DNA of 64,000 nucleotides from Abyssibacter profundi (GCF_003151135.1 NZ_QEQK01000004.1:186001-250000), one strand, 5' to 3'. Positions 46,541 to 56,240 are shown, counted from the first letter of the stretch. Made by a program: numbers and translations. The notes: generated from the sequence alone by a model not told the origin.

Positions 46541-46658
46541 GCAAGCTCTCGTCTGGATTGGGCATGGGACCCAGTGTCGGGCCGTCACCCCATCAGACAT
46601 GCGGCGCAGTCGGCGAGTTTCAAGCCTCCGTCAGTCACCGGCAACCCGGCAACGGCGC

Positions 46659-47516
46659 TCAGGCCGCCCGGGCCACCACCTCGCCGGCTTCGATGGCGTC
46701 GCCGCTCCGTTCGTAGGCCTCACGCCAGGCTGCGTAGCTCTCCAGCTGTCCCTGCTGCCAGGGGTGGAAGCCAGGTTTGAAGTACGCCAGGTAGTGACCC
46801 AATAGTCCGCTGAACACGCCACGCGGGCCGTACAGCCACCAAAGTCCCTTGAGCCAGGCACGCCCCCGCCGCGGTAGCGCATCGACTTTGAACATATGGC
46901 GCATGATCAAGAAGGTGTGCAATGGAAACGTGATGCTGACTTGCAGCATGGCCAATACACGCGTCAGGTATCCGCCCCGAGCCACGGTCTTGTAGACATC
47001 GAATGCGACGGCCTTGTGCTCGATTTCCTCGACGGCATGCCAGGCATACATCGCTCGGATGCGTGGATCGGCATCCTTCAGGAGTCCCTTGGCGAAGAAC
47101 CCATGCGCCATCAAGGCGGTTAAGTGCTCAGCGGCGGCCGTCTGCGCCAATGTGTAACGCCGCGACATGCGCTTGCGGAAGACATTGAATAAAAAGTGGT
47201 GCTCTTCCTGGAGGATGTGATCAACAGCCACACCCTGCGCCTTGATGCGTTGATTGAACTGGCTATGCACCATGCCGTGCTGGCCTTCCTGATAAATGAA
47301 GTCCTTCACTTGGTGCTGAAGATCGGGGTCGGTGATCTGGTCACGAAAATCGCGGACGCAAGCGATGAAAAAGCGCTCACCCTCGGGGAATAGCAAACTC
47401 ATGGCATCAAAGAACCGCGACTTAAACGCATCGCCCCCAAACCAGTAGCGTGGGAGGTCGTCGTCCTCCAGACCAAAGTCCGGGCCCTTGCGTGGAACAA
47501 TTCTATGTTCGGTCAT
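46659..47516 (-). CDS. Ferritin-like metal-dependent hydrolase (PF10118 type)
   Basis: A 285-residue predicted metal-dependent hydrolase. Helical Glu/His motifs suggest a diiron-like site: DFIYQEGQHGMVH (near 81), LQEEHHFLF, TAAAEHLTALM and AWHAVEEIEHKAVAFDVY (near 166). GAGGAG stands before the ATG at 47516. Substrate unknown for the family. It is divergent from a diguanylate cyclase across about 209 bases in which no other gene is seen. Confidence 0.82.
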   Translation of the reverse strand: MTEHRIVPRKGPDFGLEDDDLPRYWFGGDAFKSRFFDAMSLLFPEGERFFIACVRDFRDQITDPDLQHQVKDFIYQEGQHGMVHSQFNQRIKAQGVAVDHILQEEHHFLFNVFRKRMSRRYTLAQTAAAEHLTALMAHGFFAKGLLKDADPRIRAMYAWHAVEEIEHKAVAFDVYKTVARGGYLTRVLAMLQVSITFPLHTFLIMRHMFKVDALPRRGRAWLKGLWWLYGPRGVFSGLLGHYLAYFKPGFHPWQQGQLESYAAWREAYERSGDAIEAGEVVARAA

Positions 47517-47725
47517 CGTTGTCGTCTCCTCGGCGCACGACATGGGCGCGCCTTTGAGTCTCGAGCATACCGACGCGTCGATGGGCTGCGATTGGTAGGA
47601 GTACCACCGATTGGTTCAGGTTTCGGTCAATCCTGCCGATTTCAGTGGCAAGATGAACGTGTCCGCCCCGCCTGGAAGACAGACGCATTTTCACACCGAG
47701 ATCACAGACTGTTGCACGGCATCCG

Positions 47726-48949
47726 GTGACCCTGCCCACCGGATCGGTCGGGGTGCAGGCCAGAGCGCTTGCCATCCGACAGGCCCTGGACCATCCCCGT
47801 CCGTGGTTGCACTTCCCCGCGTCGTTGGAAACCGCCTTTCGCCACTGGTACGTCAACGGTATCCGAGGCGCCAGAATCCTCTTGGCCATCGTGGTGATCG
47901 CACTGCTGGTGATCAATTCACTTAGCGAATGGCTGATCATGCGGCCCGATGCGCGTTTTCTTCCCGGCGCCCACTTCATTCAGTGGGGCATCGAATTTCC
48001 AGTGATCGTGCTGGCCCTGGTGATCCACCTCAGTCATCGGCTCCGATGGCTCTGGGACCCTGCGCTGATCTTGGCGGGGTTTGTCATCGCCTTGGGTGTG
48101 GAGGCCCAGCGTGTCCTGGGACTGACCGAAGGCTTCGAATTGCCCGCACTGTTTGCACCCGTGGCGATCGTCTCCGGGGCCATTAGTGCCCGGCTGCGGT
48201 TCTGGCAGGCACTGCCAGCGGGTGTCGTCTTCATCCTGGCCTGGTCGGCCATTGAAATCATCCATATCGGCTCGATTCCGCAGGCGGCCAATGAGCTGTT
48301 CGTCGGATTTGTGGCGCTATCGGGCACGTTGGTGGGGCTTTACGGGCAGGAGTACCAGGCGCGTCGCGCCTGGCTGCAACAGGAATGGAACCGGCTCATG
48401 GCCGAGACCGATGCCATGACCCTCATGCCCAATCGACGTGTGCTGACGCGGCTGGGCAGCACGCTGCGTGCACGCGCCCGCAGTGACCCGCAGGCGATCG
48501 CGCTCGCGGTGATCGATATCGATCACTTCAAACGCTACAACGACCAACTGGGTCATGACGCTGGAGATGACTGTATTCGCCGTGTGGGGCGTGCGCTGGC
48601 CACACAGGCACATCGCGAGCTAGATCTGGTTTGTCGCCTGGGGGGCGAAGAGTTTGTCGTTGTGTGGCATGGGCGTCGCGCCGAGACCTTGTTTACCGAT
48701 GCGGAGCGCTGCAGGCAGACGGTGCGCGATCTCGCAATCCCGCACCCCGATGGTGGCGATCGACCGGTGACGGTCTCTGTGGGTGCGGTCTGTATTCCGG
48801 CATCCGTGGACCCAGATCTGGACGCGCTGTATCGCTGCGCGGATGCCGAGCTGTACATCGCCAAGCGGGCTGGGCGTGATCGCTGCTCGGTACGCCATCT
48901 GCAGGTCAGTGGCCCGGAGACGATTCAGGCGCCGGCCGCCGTCCCATAA
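47726..48949 (+). CDS. Second membrane diguanylate cyclase (GGDEF)
   Basis: A 407-residue protein with about six transmembrane helices (residues about 50-210) and a GGDEF domain with active site GGEEF (306-310). The I-site R297-x2-D300 is intact, so product inhibition is expected. Its layout matches the cyclase at 35945 but the membrane parts show little likeness by eye. GTG start without a clear Shine-Dalgarno. Its 3' end overlaps that of the convergent transporter gene by 25 bases. Confidence 0.88.
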   Translation: MTLPTGSVGVQARALAIRQALDHPRPWLHFPASLETAFRHWYVNGIRGARILLAIVVIALLVINSLSEWLIMRPDARFLPGAHFIQWGIEFPVIVLALVIHLSHRLRWLWDPALILAGFVIALGVEAQRVLGLTEGFELPALFAPVAIVSGAISARLRFWQALPAGVVFILAWSAIEIIHIGSIPQAANELFVGFVALSGTLVGLYGQEYQARRAWLQQEWNRLMAETDAMTLMPNRRVLTRLGSTLRARARSDPQAIALAVIDIDHFKRYNDQLGHDAGDDCIRRVGRALATQAHRELDLVCRLGGEEFVVVWHGRRAETLFTDAERCRQTVRDLAIPHPDGGDRPVTVSVGAVCIPASVDPDLDALYRCADAELYIAKRAGRDRCSVRHLQVSGPETIQAPAAVP

Positions 48950-49839
48950 CGCCTCCAAAGGCTGGCCAATGTCAGGCCCGAGATCAGGTGCCAGACACCC
49001 CACCATGCCGCAATCATGGCCATGCCCCCCAAACCGGCGAAATGATTGAAACAAAGGACCAGGCCGAACCCTGAGTTCTGGATGCCGGTTTCAAATGCCA
49101 CCGCACGCGACTCCGCTTCGCTCAGCCGAACCTGCCGTGCCAGCCAATAGCCGATGCCGAGTCCCAGCGCGTTGACGGTGGCCACGATCCAGAAGGCCAC
49201 GCCGATGTGCTCGACAAATGCGCTCCAGTTCCCCACCAGCCCCAGTACGATGAAGCCGGCGAGCATGAGCATCGAGGCCATTCGCATTGGCCGTTTGAGC
49301 CGCTGCGCCACGCTGGGGTAGCGGCCTGCCAGCCCCATACCCAGCACAGTCGGAATCACGAGGACGACCAGCACCGTTAGCAATATGTCGGCCGGTGACA
49401 GCGGCAGCGCCTTCAGCAGGACTTGCGTCGGTGGGTAAAGCCCCGCCCAGAACATGAAATTCAACGGCGTCATCACAATCGACGCTAAGGTCGATAGCCC
49501 CGACATGCTTACGGACAACGCGGCGTGCCCGCCGCTCATGGCCGTCAGAAAATTCGACACGTTGCCTCCGGGACAGGCAGAGACCAGCATCAGTCCCAGT
49601 GCGATCGACGGGTGGGGGCGCAGAAGCAGGATGCAGCCCCAGGCGATGGCCGGTAGCAACAAAAACTGGCAGAACAGCCCTGCCAGGACGGCTTGTGGAC
49701 GCCGGGTGACGGATCGAAAGTCCTGCCAACGTATGTCCAGCGCCACGCCGAACAGGATCACGGCAATGATGCCGTTAAGAACCGCCAACGCGGTTGGGCT
49801 GAAACTCAGTTGTATTTGATCGATCCCGCTTGCGTCCAC
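48925..49839 (-). CDS. BASS-family (bile acid:sodium symporter-like) transporter
   Basis: A 304-residue, roughly ten-helix membrane protein. SACPGGNVSNFLTAMSGGHAALSVSMSGLSTLAS (about 85-118) and AFETGIQNSGFGLVL (about 247-261) are the two discontinuous-helix motifs that hold Na+ in this family. The real substrate in bacteria is usually an organic acid anion; it cannot be told here. GTG start with GGGGGAG upstream. Confidence 0.9.
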   Translation of the reverse strand: MDASGIDQIQLSFSPTALAVLNGIIAVILFGVALDIRWQDFRSVTRRPQAVLAGLFCQFLLLPAIAWGCILLLRPHPSIALGLMLVSACPGGNVSNFLTAMSGGHAALSVSMSGLSTLASIVMTPLNFMFWAGLYPPTQVLLKALPLSPADILLTVLVVLVIPTVLGMGLAGRYPSVAQRLKRPMRMASMLMLAGFIVLGLVGNWSAFVEHIGVAFWIVATVNALGLGIGYWLARQVRLSEAESRAVAFETGIQNSGFGLVLCFNHFAGLGGMAMIAAWWGVWHLISGLTLASLWRRYGTAAGA

Positions 49840-50018
49840 GCAATCTCCCCCGCCCCAGGCACTGTTGGAGATCGCGTCCGGGACACGGCCGCTTCTCCGG
49901 TCGCTCGTCGGGGCATCCTGCCCGCCTGGCTGCGACGGAACAAGCTGCGGGGCACTTGCTCCCGGTGACGCCCTTGGCCACCATGCGCGCCCGTTACTCG
50001 TCGCTCAACAGGCCCAGG

Positions 50019-50279
50019 ATGAAGTGCATCGTGCTACGCAGCCGTCGTCATGACGAACTTTATGTTTTCGTTCCGGAGGACACCGAGATCACTGAGCTGC
50101 CTGAGTCCTTGCGTCAGCTCACCGGCCCGCTGGATGAAGCGATGCGCCTGACGCTCACGCCGGACCGCAAGCTCGCGCGGTCCGACGTGACAGCCGTGCT
50201 GGCCGGGCTGAAGGAACAGGGCTACTACGTGCAAATGCCCCCCAACCCGATCCAGCCCCGCCTCTACCGCGGCGACTGA
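50019..50279 (+). CDS. YcgL-domain protein
   Basis: An 86-residue protein beginning MKCIVLRSRRHDELYVFVPE with later LTPDRKLARSDVTAVLAGLKEQGYYVQMPP, a conserved small gammaproteobacterial family of unknown function. The ATG at 50019 is chosen by family alignment; upstream ATG 49983 has no better ribosome site. Its 3' end overlaps the convergent secreted-protein gene by 16 bases. Confidence 0.88.
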   Translation: MKCIVLRSRRHDELYVFVPEDTEITELPESLRQLTGPLDEAMRLTLTPDRKLARSDVTAVLAGLKEQGYYVQMPPNPIQPRLYRGD

Positions 50280-53200
50280 CGCCGGCGCCGAAGCAGCGTT
50301 AGACCCAGCAGCGCCATCAGTCCGCTACCCAGCGCACCGCCTGCACCCGCTGGCGCAGAGGGAGACGGCACCACCGGTGGATTCCCGGCATCGTCGAAGC
50401 TATAACTCCAGATATGGCGGCCGAAGGTCGACGCGAACACCCGGTTCGGGTCCGCCGGGTCCTGGACGATTTGGGTCACCACCACATTGGGCAGGCTGTC
50501 ACCACCGAGCACCGACCACTCGGAGCCATCCGTGTCCGAGGAAATAAACGTCCCCAGGTCGGTCCCGATCAGCAGTTGACCTGCCCGCAGCAGCACGGTG
50601 TTGGTGTGGACCTCTGGCAGGTTGCCTGAAATGTTGACGAAGCTTTCGCCGCCATCGGTGGACTTGAAGACATTGCCCGTACCGATATTCGGGTTGGTGT
50701 CGAGATAAGAGCCCGGCGGCACCCACTCGCGACCGGCGTAGCCACCCAGGGTCACGTAAATGGTCTGCGGATCGGCCGGATCCTGCTCGATCGCGGTGAT
50801 GTAGCGGTTAGGCAGCCCCTCGGCCGCGGTGAAATGCCAGCCATCCGAGGTGCCGGGATTCGGCGGCAGGTCGCCATTGACATTGGTCGCAATGCCATTG
50901 CCGAAGCCCAGGTCCCATCGACCCAGAATGTCGCATACGCCACAGAAGCCCACGTAGGCGTTGCCATCGCGCAAATGAATTGTGGACATTTGCCGCAGCC
51001 CGCCGGTCTCGGAGTTGCCGAGGTCAAAGACCTCATCCCAGTTCCCCGTTTCCCGCCCGGTCAGCGTCTGCACAATGTTCGAGCCGCCGGTCATCACGTG
51101 CTCGGCATTGGTCTCATCCATGGTGAACCAGTTGGCGAACATGGGATTGGAGACGCCCGCACCCGCACCCGAGAAGCTGAGCCCGCCGTCAACGGTGACA
51201 TTCAAACCGCCGTTCTGCGTGGTCAAATAGGCGTAATGACTGTCGTCCGGATCAACCGCGGCGTAAAACCCGTCGCCACCCAGTGTCTGGAACATCTCCC
51301 GGGTGTCACCGTCGATGAAACCAGAACCGTTGTCCTGCAGGCCAAAGTACACGCGGCCGTCTTTGGCCACGGCCAGACCATAGGGCAGCAAGGTGTAGAA
51401 GCCCTCGTTGTGTCCGCGGGCCCAGCCATCGTTGTCCAGCTCTTCCCCTGCGCCGACACACTGTCGATACACGCCGCCATCGTTACCGGCGAAAAAGCAG
51501 ACACCCCCGTCAGGTGTGCCGGTTTCATCCGTGGTTGGAATCCAGATGCCGTCGTGCTGGTCAGGGTGCGTGGTCGTGCCCGGCAGCGGTGACGTGTTGG
51601 TCGGACAGGTCGGAACCCCGGACAAGGCCAGTTGACAGGTGTCCCCGCGGAAGTACACGCCAATGACTTCGTAGTCCGAGGTGCCAGGCCCCTGCAGCAC
51701 GCCATCCTGCGGGATGTTTGCGGTTGTCACCGACTGCCACACCTCTTCCAAGCCGAACATCAGCCGGGTGGGCACGCCGCCACCGAGGGCATCACTACGC
51801 GTGGGATCGGGTGAAATCCAGAGGTTGTACCAAGCTTGGACGCCGGGTCCGTTGATGGCTGCCAGCGCCGCCAGGCCGGAACCCGCCGCCGGGTTCAGAA
51901 TTTCGGGGTCATCAGCCAGGCGCATCCAGCTATCGCCGAAATCAGTGGATGCGTAGATGCCGTTGAATGCCGTGCCATTAATCGAGCCGACACCCTCGCC
52001 GTTGCCCGGGTCCGGTGCGTCCAGCACGCCGATCCCGCCGTTAAAGAGCACCGCATCTTCAACAATGGCGTAAACGACGTTGTGATCCTGGTCCGGGCCG
52101 GTTGCCTGGCCCAGTTCCACCCGACCGATGCGTTCCTGTGTGGTGAAGCCGACCGGTGACAGTCCGTCGCCCGATACGTCCAGCTTGACGAAGCTATCCG
52201 GGTCGCCTGAATCCGAGCGATACAACCCGTTACCTGGCGAATGAATCGTGCCGTCCGGGAAGGTCAGCAATCCCGCGCGGTAACCGACGGCGGCTAACAC
52301 CACGCCCCCGGCCTCGTCGGTGAGCCCGCCGGGTGTCTTGACGACAACATCGGTGACAAAGTTTGCAAACTGACAGGGACCAAGCTCCGTCACGCCGGCG
52401 CATTCTGGCGACGTGGGCAAGTTCACGTTGACGAAGCTGCTGCCGGCGTCGAACGACTTGAACAAGCCCTTGGATGTGGCCACATAGACTTCGTCGGAGT
52501 CCGCTTCATTGACAGCGACCTCGAAACCAAGCGCGGCATCGGGTAGCCCGGTCGACTGATTCCAGGTTTGGCCGAGGTCATCCGACCAGAATCCGCCCAG
52601 GCCGACGTATGCGCTCCCGCCCATCGTGTGTTCACCCGTGATGACCACCAAGCGCGACGGGCGTGAGTCCTTGGCTGGGATGAACTCAATGGCACCGGTG
52701 CTCAAGGTCGGCAGGCCATCGCCAATTGGAACCCAGAAGTCACTGAGCTGGTCGACCGAGTCGGCCTCGCTCATCCAAATGCCACCGGTTCCCACGGCAG
52801 CAAACAATCGCTTGTTCTCCGAATCATAGGCGAAGCTATCGACCCGCCCCATGGACGTGCCGATGCCGAGACCGGATGTGCCGAAACGCTCGTCATCCGT
52901 GATGAGCGGACCCGTGCCGTACTCAATCCATTGACCATCGGCCCCAGCGACGGCCTTGTCGCCCAGCATCGCCTGCTTGCGCTCCACCGCACTCCGGAAA
53001 GCGCCCGGCGCAACAATCCCGACACCGGGAGACCGCGCCTGCTGTGCCTGCTGAACCTCGAGAAAAGGTTCGGGGTGCTTGTCGCTGAGGCAGGCCTGTT
53101 CCCCGTATTGGTCCCGCAGGGCCTGCGCTTGATCAGGACTCAGGTCTGGGCGAAATTCCCTGGCATAAGCCACGGGATCAGCCAGATGCATACCTGGTGG

Positions 53201-53296
53201 GCAAAGCGTGGCCTGCGCCGGATCGGCCAGGTCGTAGACGAACACGGCCGACGCCGCCACGGCACCGGCGGCCGCAATTCCAAAGAGTTTGTTCAC
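50264..53296 (-). CDS. Secreted Asp-box beta-propeller protein with GlyGly-CTERM tail
   Basis: A 1010-residue secreted protein. A signal peptide (cleavage near PAQA-TL, residue 29) is followed by a sialidase/VPS10-like propeller with five Asp-boxes: SDDLGQTW (near 236), SFDAGSSF (near 283), STDFGDSW (near 450), TVDGGLSF (near 700) and STDGGESF (near 880). Several Cys pairs suggest disulfides. The C-terminus is Gly-rich (GAGGALGSG), then a short hydrophobic helix, then RRRR: the GlyGly-CTERM layout read by rhombosortase after type II secretion. GTG start preceded by GGGGA. Catalytic residues of true sialidases were not recognised, so it may bind sugar or protein. Adhesin or surface-anchored hydrolase are both possible. 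Confidence 0.85.
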   Translation of the reverse strand: MNKLFGIAAAGAVAASAVFVYDLADPAQATLCPPGMHLADPVAYAREFRPDLSPDQAQALRDQYGEQACLSDKHPEPFLEVQQAQQARSPGVGIVAPGAFRSAVERKQAMLGDKAVAGADGQWIEYGTGPLITDDERFGTSGLGIGTSMGRVDSFAYDSENKRLFAAVGTGGIWMSEADSVDQLSDFWVPIGDGLPTLSTGAIEFIPAKDSRPSRLVVITGEHTMGGSAYVGLGGFWSDDLGQTWNQSTGLPDAALGFEVAVNEADSDEVYVATSKGLFKSFDAGSSFVNVNLPTSPECAGVTELGPCQFANFVTDVVVKTPGGLTDEAGGVVLAAVGYRAGLLTFPDGTIHSPGNGLYRSDSGDPDSFVKLDVSGDGLSPVGFTTQERIGRVELGQATGPDQDHNVVYAIVEDAVLFNGGIGVLDAPDPGNGEGVGSINGTAFNGIYASTDFGDSWMRLADDPEILNPAAGSGLAALAAINGPGVQAWYNLWISPDPTRSDALGGGVPTRLMFGLEEVWQSVTTANIPQDGVLQGPGTSDYEVIGVYFRGDTCQLALSGVPTCPTNTSPLPGTTTHPDQHDGIWIPTTDETGTPDGGVCFFAGNDGGVYRQCVGAGEELDNDGWARGHNEGFYTLLPYGLAVAKDGRVYFGLQDNGSGFIDGDTREMFQTLGGDGFYAAVDPDDSHYAYLTTQNGGLNVTVDGGLSFSGAGAGVSNPMFANWFTMDETNAEHVMTGGSNIVQTLTGRETGNWDEVFDLGNSETGGLRQMSTIHLRDGNAYVGFCGVCDILGRWDLGFGNGIATNVNGDLPPNPGTSDGWHFTAAEGLPNRYITAIEQDPADPQTIYVTLGGYAGREWVPPGSYLDTNPNIGTGNVFKSTDGGESFVNISGNLPEVHTNTVLLRAGQLLIGTDLGTFISSDTDGSEWSVLGGDSLPNVVVTQIVQDPADPNRVFASTFGRHIWSYSFDDAGNPPVVPSPSAPAGAGGALGSGLMALLGLTLLRRRRQSPR

Positions 53297-53626
53297 TGGG
53301 GTTCCCCGAGCATTCCAAGATGGTCGATCGACGCTAGGCTAATCAACCTGCGTGCCAAGTGACGGCTTGTTCAACCGTCGACATCGTCAGGCGCTCGCCA
53401 ATCGAGTTCACTCAGGTTAACTTAATTTTAAGCAAGCACTGAATGAAACCCTCCGCCGCGCGCCCGTCGGGCCCTGTGGGTCAACCGGATTCGGCCTGTT
53501 GAAAGGCGGCATTCAGCATTTTTTGTGACGGCATGCTTGTTGCTGGCCGTCCGGATTATCCCCACGACCTGATGTCATCCGTTCGAAGGTCCTTCTTCGA
53601 TGGGATGGATGACCGGAAACAACCTC
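53297..53626. promoter_or_regulatory. Shared control region of two divergent secreted-protein genes
   Basis: About 330 bases between the Asp-box protein gene and the metalloprotease gene, with no credible gene. An AT-rich stretch includes the inverted repeat CTTAA-TT-TTAAG (53421-53432) and a further imperfect inverted repeat CTGAATG (about 53440) / CATTCAG (about 53512) followed by T6. Promoters for both genes should lie here; no clear -35/-10 pair was identified. Confidence 0.45.
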
Positions 53627-56221
53627 ATGATGACGACACGACTCTTGGCGCCGGCATTGGCGGCCCTATCTCTGCTGGCCGCAACCGCCAGCGCCAGTCC
53701 CGACCGCGGTGTACGCCTGGCGCAGCTGCAGGCACAGGCCGGCGACGCGCTGACGGTGGTCCACCGCCCACATCAGCAATTCGCCCTGCTCCGCGCCGCT
53801 TCCGACCAGCCGCTCATCGCCTTAGATGCCAGCGCGCCGCCACTGGAGCGCGCATTGCAGGCGCTGGGCCAGTTCGGGGAGACGCTGGGCGTGCAGCGCG
53901 CCGATCAGGCGTTTGTTCTGAATCGCGTCAGCCACGACGCAGCAGGCGGCACGCATGTGCACCTGGATCAGGTCCATCGCGGCGTGCCCGTGTTTGCGGC
54001 ACGCGTCGTTGTGCATCTAGATGATCGCGGTGCTCGCGGGATCAGCGGTGTCGTCATCGAGGGTTTAGAGGCGCTGAACACGGCACCGTATAAATCGGCG
54101 GCACAGGCTGAGTCCCGGGCGCTGGCCATGGCCCGGAAGCACCACTCTGGTGCAAACCCGGTTGTCGAATCAACGCGCCTCGTGTACTACCGCCATGGAC
54201 TGCTGCGCGGCATTCCCGGGAGCAACCACCTCGCCTACGAGGTGAATGTGGTCGATGCCTACCGCCGGGCCGAAGACCCCGTGCGTGAGCAAATCATCGT
54301 CGACGCCAACTCCGGTGTGGTGCTGAACCGCATCGATCGCATTCACCGAACCCTGAATCGCGAAATCTACACCCCGACCTTGGACGTGCCGCCGGTGGTC
54401 ACCGAGGGCAGCGCGCTGGCTCCGGCCGATCCTGAGTTTGCCGGTGACGTGACGGGCTCATCGCGGATTCCAGCCACGCCAACTGACAATCTCTACATTT
54501 TTGCCGGCGGCACCTACGCGCTCTACGACAACATGTTCGGTTATGCCGGTTATGACCATGGGGCGGTTGCGCCTGAAGAGCAGGTGCAGCGCAGCGTTTA
54601 TCTGATTAATCAGAACTGCCCGAATGCGTACTGGGACGGCGTGTCGACCAACTACTGCCCCGGCTTCGATGCGGATGACATCGTCAGCCACGAGTGGAGT
54701 CACGGCTACACCGAGTACACCCATGGTTTGATTTATCAATACCAGTCCGGTGCCTTGAACGAGTCGTACTCCGATATCTACGGCGAGATGTACGACCTGA
54801 TCAACGGCCTGGAGGGCCCGCTGGGCGCCACGCTGACAGAGGGTGAATACTTTGAGAACGGGGGCAGTCGTTGGGTACTCGGCGAGGACCTGAGCGAGGC
54901 CGCTGCCGGTCTCTTACTGCGCGATATGTGGGATCCGGACAACTTTGGCGCCAATGTCCCAATTCTGGGTATTCCGGTGCTGTCCACGCCCTCGCCCGGC
55001 AGCGTGATCACCTCTGAAAATTATTATTGCGCCACAGGCGATAACGGCGGCGTTCACACCAACTCGGGGGTTCCAAACCATGCCTTTGCGATGCTGGCTG
55101 ATGGCAAGTCCTTCAACGGCGTTGATATTCCCGCCATCGGCATGATCAAGGCCGCGCATATCTACTTTCATGCCGCGACCCATTACCAGACGCCCAGCAC
55201 CACGTTTCCCCAACATGCGGATGCGCTGGAGCAGTCCTGTGCGGATCTGACAGGAGTTCCGCTGAACGACTACTTTGGTGAGGTTTCGGGCGACATCATC
55301 ACCGCAGCCGATTGCGACGCTGTGGCCGCGGCCATGCTAGCGGTCGAGATGCGTGAGGATCCCACCGAAAAATGCGGCTACTTGCCGGTCTTGGCGCCGG
55401 AGGCCGAAACTCCGGCAATTTGTGGTGAAGACGAAGTCGCGTCGGTGTCCTTTAGCGAAGACTTCGAGTCCGGCAGTCTGCCGGCGGACTGGGTGTTGAC
55501 TAGCGTCGGCGCCACAGCAGATTGGCCCGACACCCACTGGGAGATTTCGGCCGATGTGCCTGGAGATCGCTCAGCCTACGCGGCTTTTGCGCTGGATTCG
55601 CTGGAGGGCAGTTGTGCGCCGGGTGGCGACATCTCGGGTCAGTTCTCCATGGACACCCCGGCCATCACCGTGAACGACACGGATACCCATTTCGAGTTCA
55701 CGCACTTCGTTCAAACCGAAACGAGCTGGGACGGGGGCAATCTAATGGTCAGCGTAAACGGCAGCGCTTTCTCGGTCGTGGATGCTGCCGCATTCGTTCA
55801 TAACCCCCATGGCGCACCGCTGAATGATGCGACCGTGGATGGCAACACCAATCCGAAGGCCGGTGAGGCGGCCTGGCACGGTTCCGATCAGGGATTTGCG
55901 ACCGGTAGCTGGGGCACCACCATCGTTGACCTAACGCAGCTCGCCAGCGCCGGTGACACCGTGCAGTTTCGCTGGGACTTCGGTCAAGATGGCTGCAACG
56001 GGAACCTGGGTTGGTTTGTTGACGACGTCAAGGTACTCGGCTGTGTTGCTGATGTGGGCAACGGCTCGGGTGGGAGCAATGGCGGGTCCGGAGGTGGATC
56101 GGGTGGTGGTTCATCGCCTGACAGCGTATCCGGTGGCGGCAGCCTGACTGGAGGCGCCTCACTCGCCTTGTTGCTGATGGCGGGTGCACGCCTGCGACGC
56201 CGGCGTCGGCACATGAACTAG
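53627..56221 (+). CDS. Secreted M4 (thermolysin-type) metalloprotease with GlyGly-CTERM tail
   Basis: An 864-residue secreted zinc protease. Signal peptide (LAALSLLAATASA, cleavage near residue 22), a fungalysin/thermolysin propeptide with PepSY (about 30-245), then the M4 domain. Zinc site HEWSH (355-359) with the third ligand Glu379 (LNESYSDIYGE), and the catalytic His477 in DNGGVHTNSG. A C-terminal beta-sandwich domain (about 610-800) precedes a Gly/Ser linker, GGGSLTGGAS, a hydrophobic helix and RRRRRHMN: GlyGly-CTERM layout. ATG 53627 has GGAA eight bases upstream; 53600 is also in frame. It probably exits by type II secretion and is processed by rhombosortase. Confidence 0.92.
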   Translation: MMTTRLLAPALAALSLLAATASASPDRGVRLAQLQAQAGDALTVVHRPHQQFALLRAASDQPLIALDASAPPLERALQALGQFGETLGVQRADQAFVLNRVSHDAAGGTHVHLDQVHRGVPVFAARVVVHLDDRGARGISGVVIEGLEALNTAPYKSAAQAESRALAMARKHHSGANPVVESTRLVYYRHGLLRGIPGSNHLAYEVNVVDAYRRAEDPVREQIIVDANSGVVLNRIDRIHRTLNREIYTPTLDVPPVVTEGSALAPADPEFAGDVTGSSRIPATPTDNLYIFAGGTYALYDNMFGYAGYDHGAVAPEEQVQRSVYLINQNCPNAYWDGVSTNYCPGFDADDIVSHEWSHGYTEYTHGLIYQYQSGALNESYSDIYGEMYDLINGLEGPLGATLTEGEYFENGGSRWVLGEDLSEAAAGLLLRDMWDPDNFGANVPILGIPVLSTPSPGSVITSENYYCATGDNGGVHTNSGVPNHAFAMLADGKSFNGVDIPAIGMIKAAHIYFHAATHYQTPSTTFPQHADALEQSCADLTGVPLNDYFGEVSGDIITAADCDAVAAAMLAVEMREDPTEKCGYLPVLAPEAETPAICGEDEVASVSFSEDFESGSLPADWVLTSVGATADWPDTHWEISADVPGDRSAYAAFALDSLEGSCAPGGDISGQFSMDTPAITVNDTDTHFEFTHFVQTETSWDGGNLMVSVNGSAFSVVDAAAFVHNPHGAPLNDATVDGNTNPKAGEAAWHGSDQGFATGSWGTTIVDLTQLASAGDTVQFRWDFGQDGCNGNLGWFVDDVKVLGCVADVGNGSGGSNGGSGGGSGGGSSPDSVSGGGSLTGGASLALLLMAGARLRRRRRHMN

Positions 56222-56240
56222 GCTGGCTTCTTTCCCGCCG

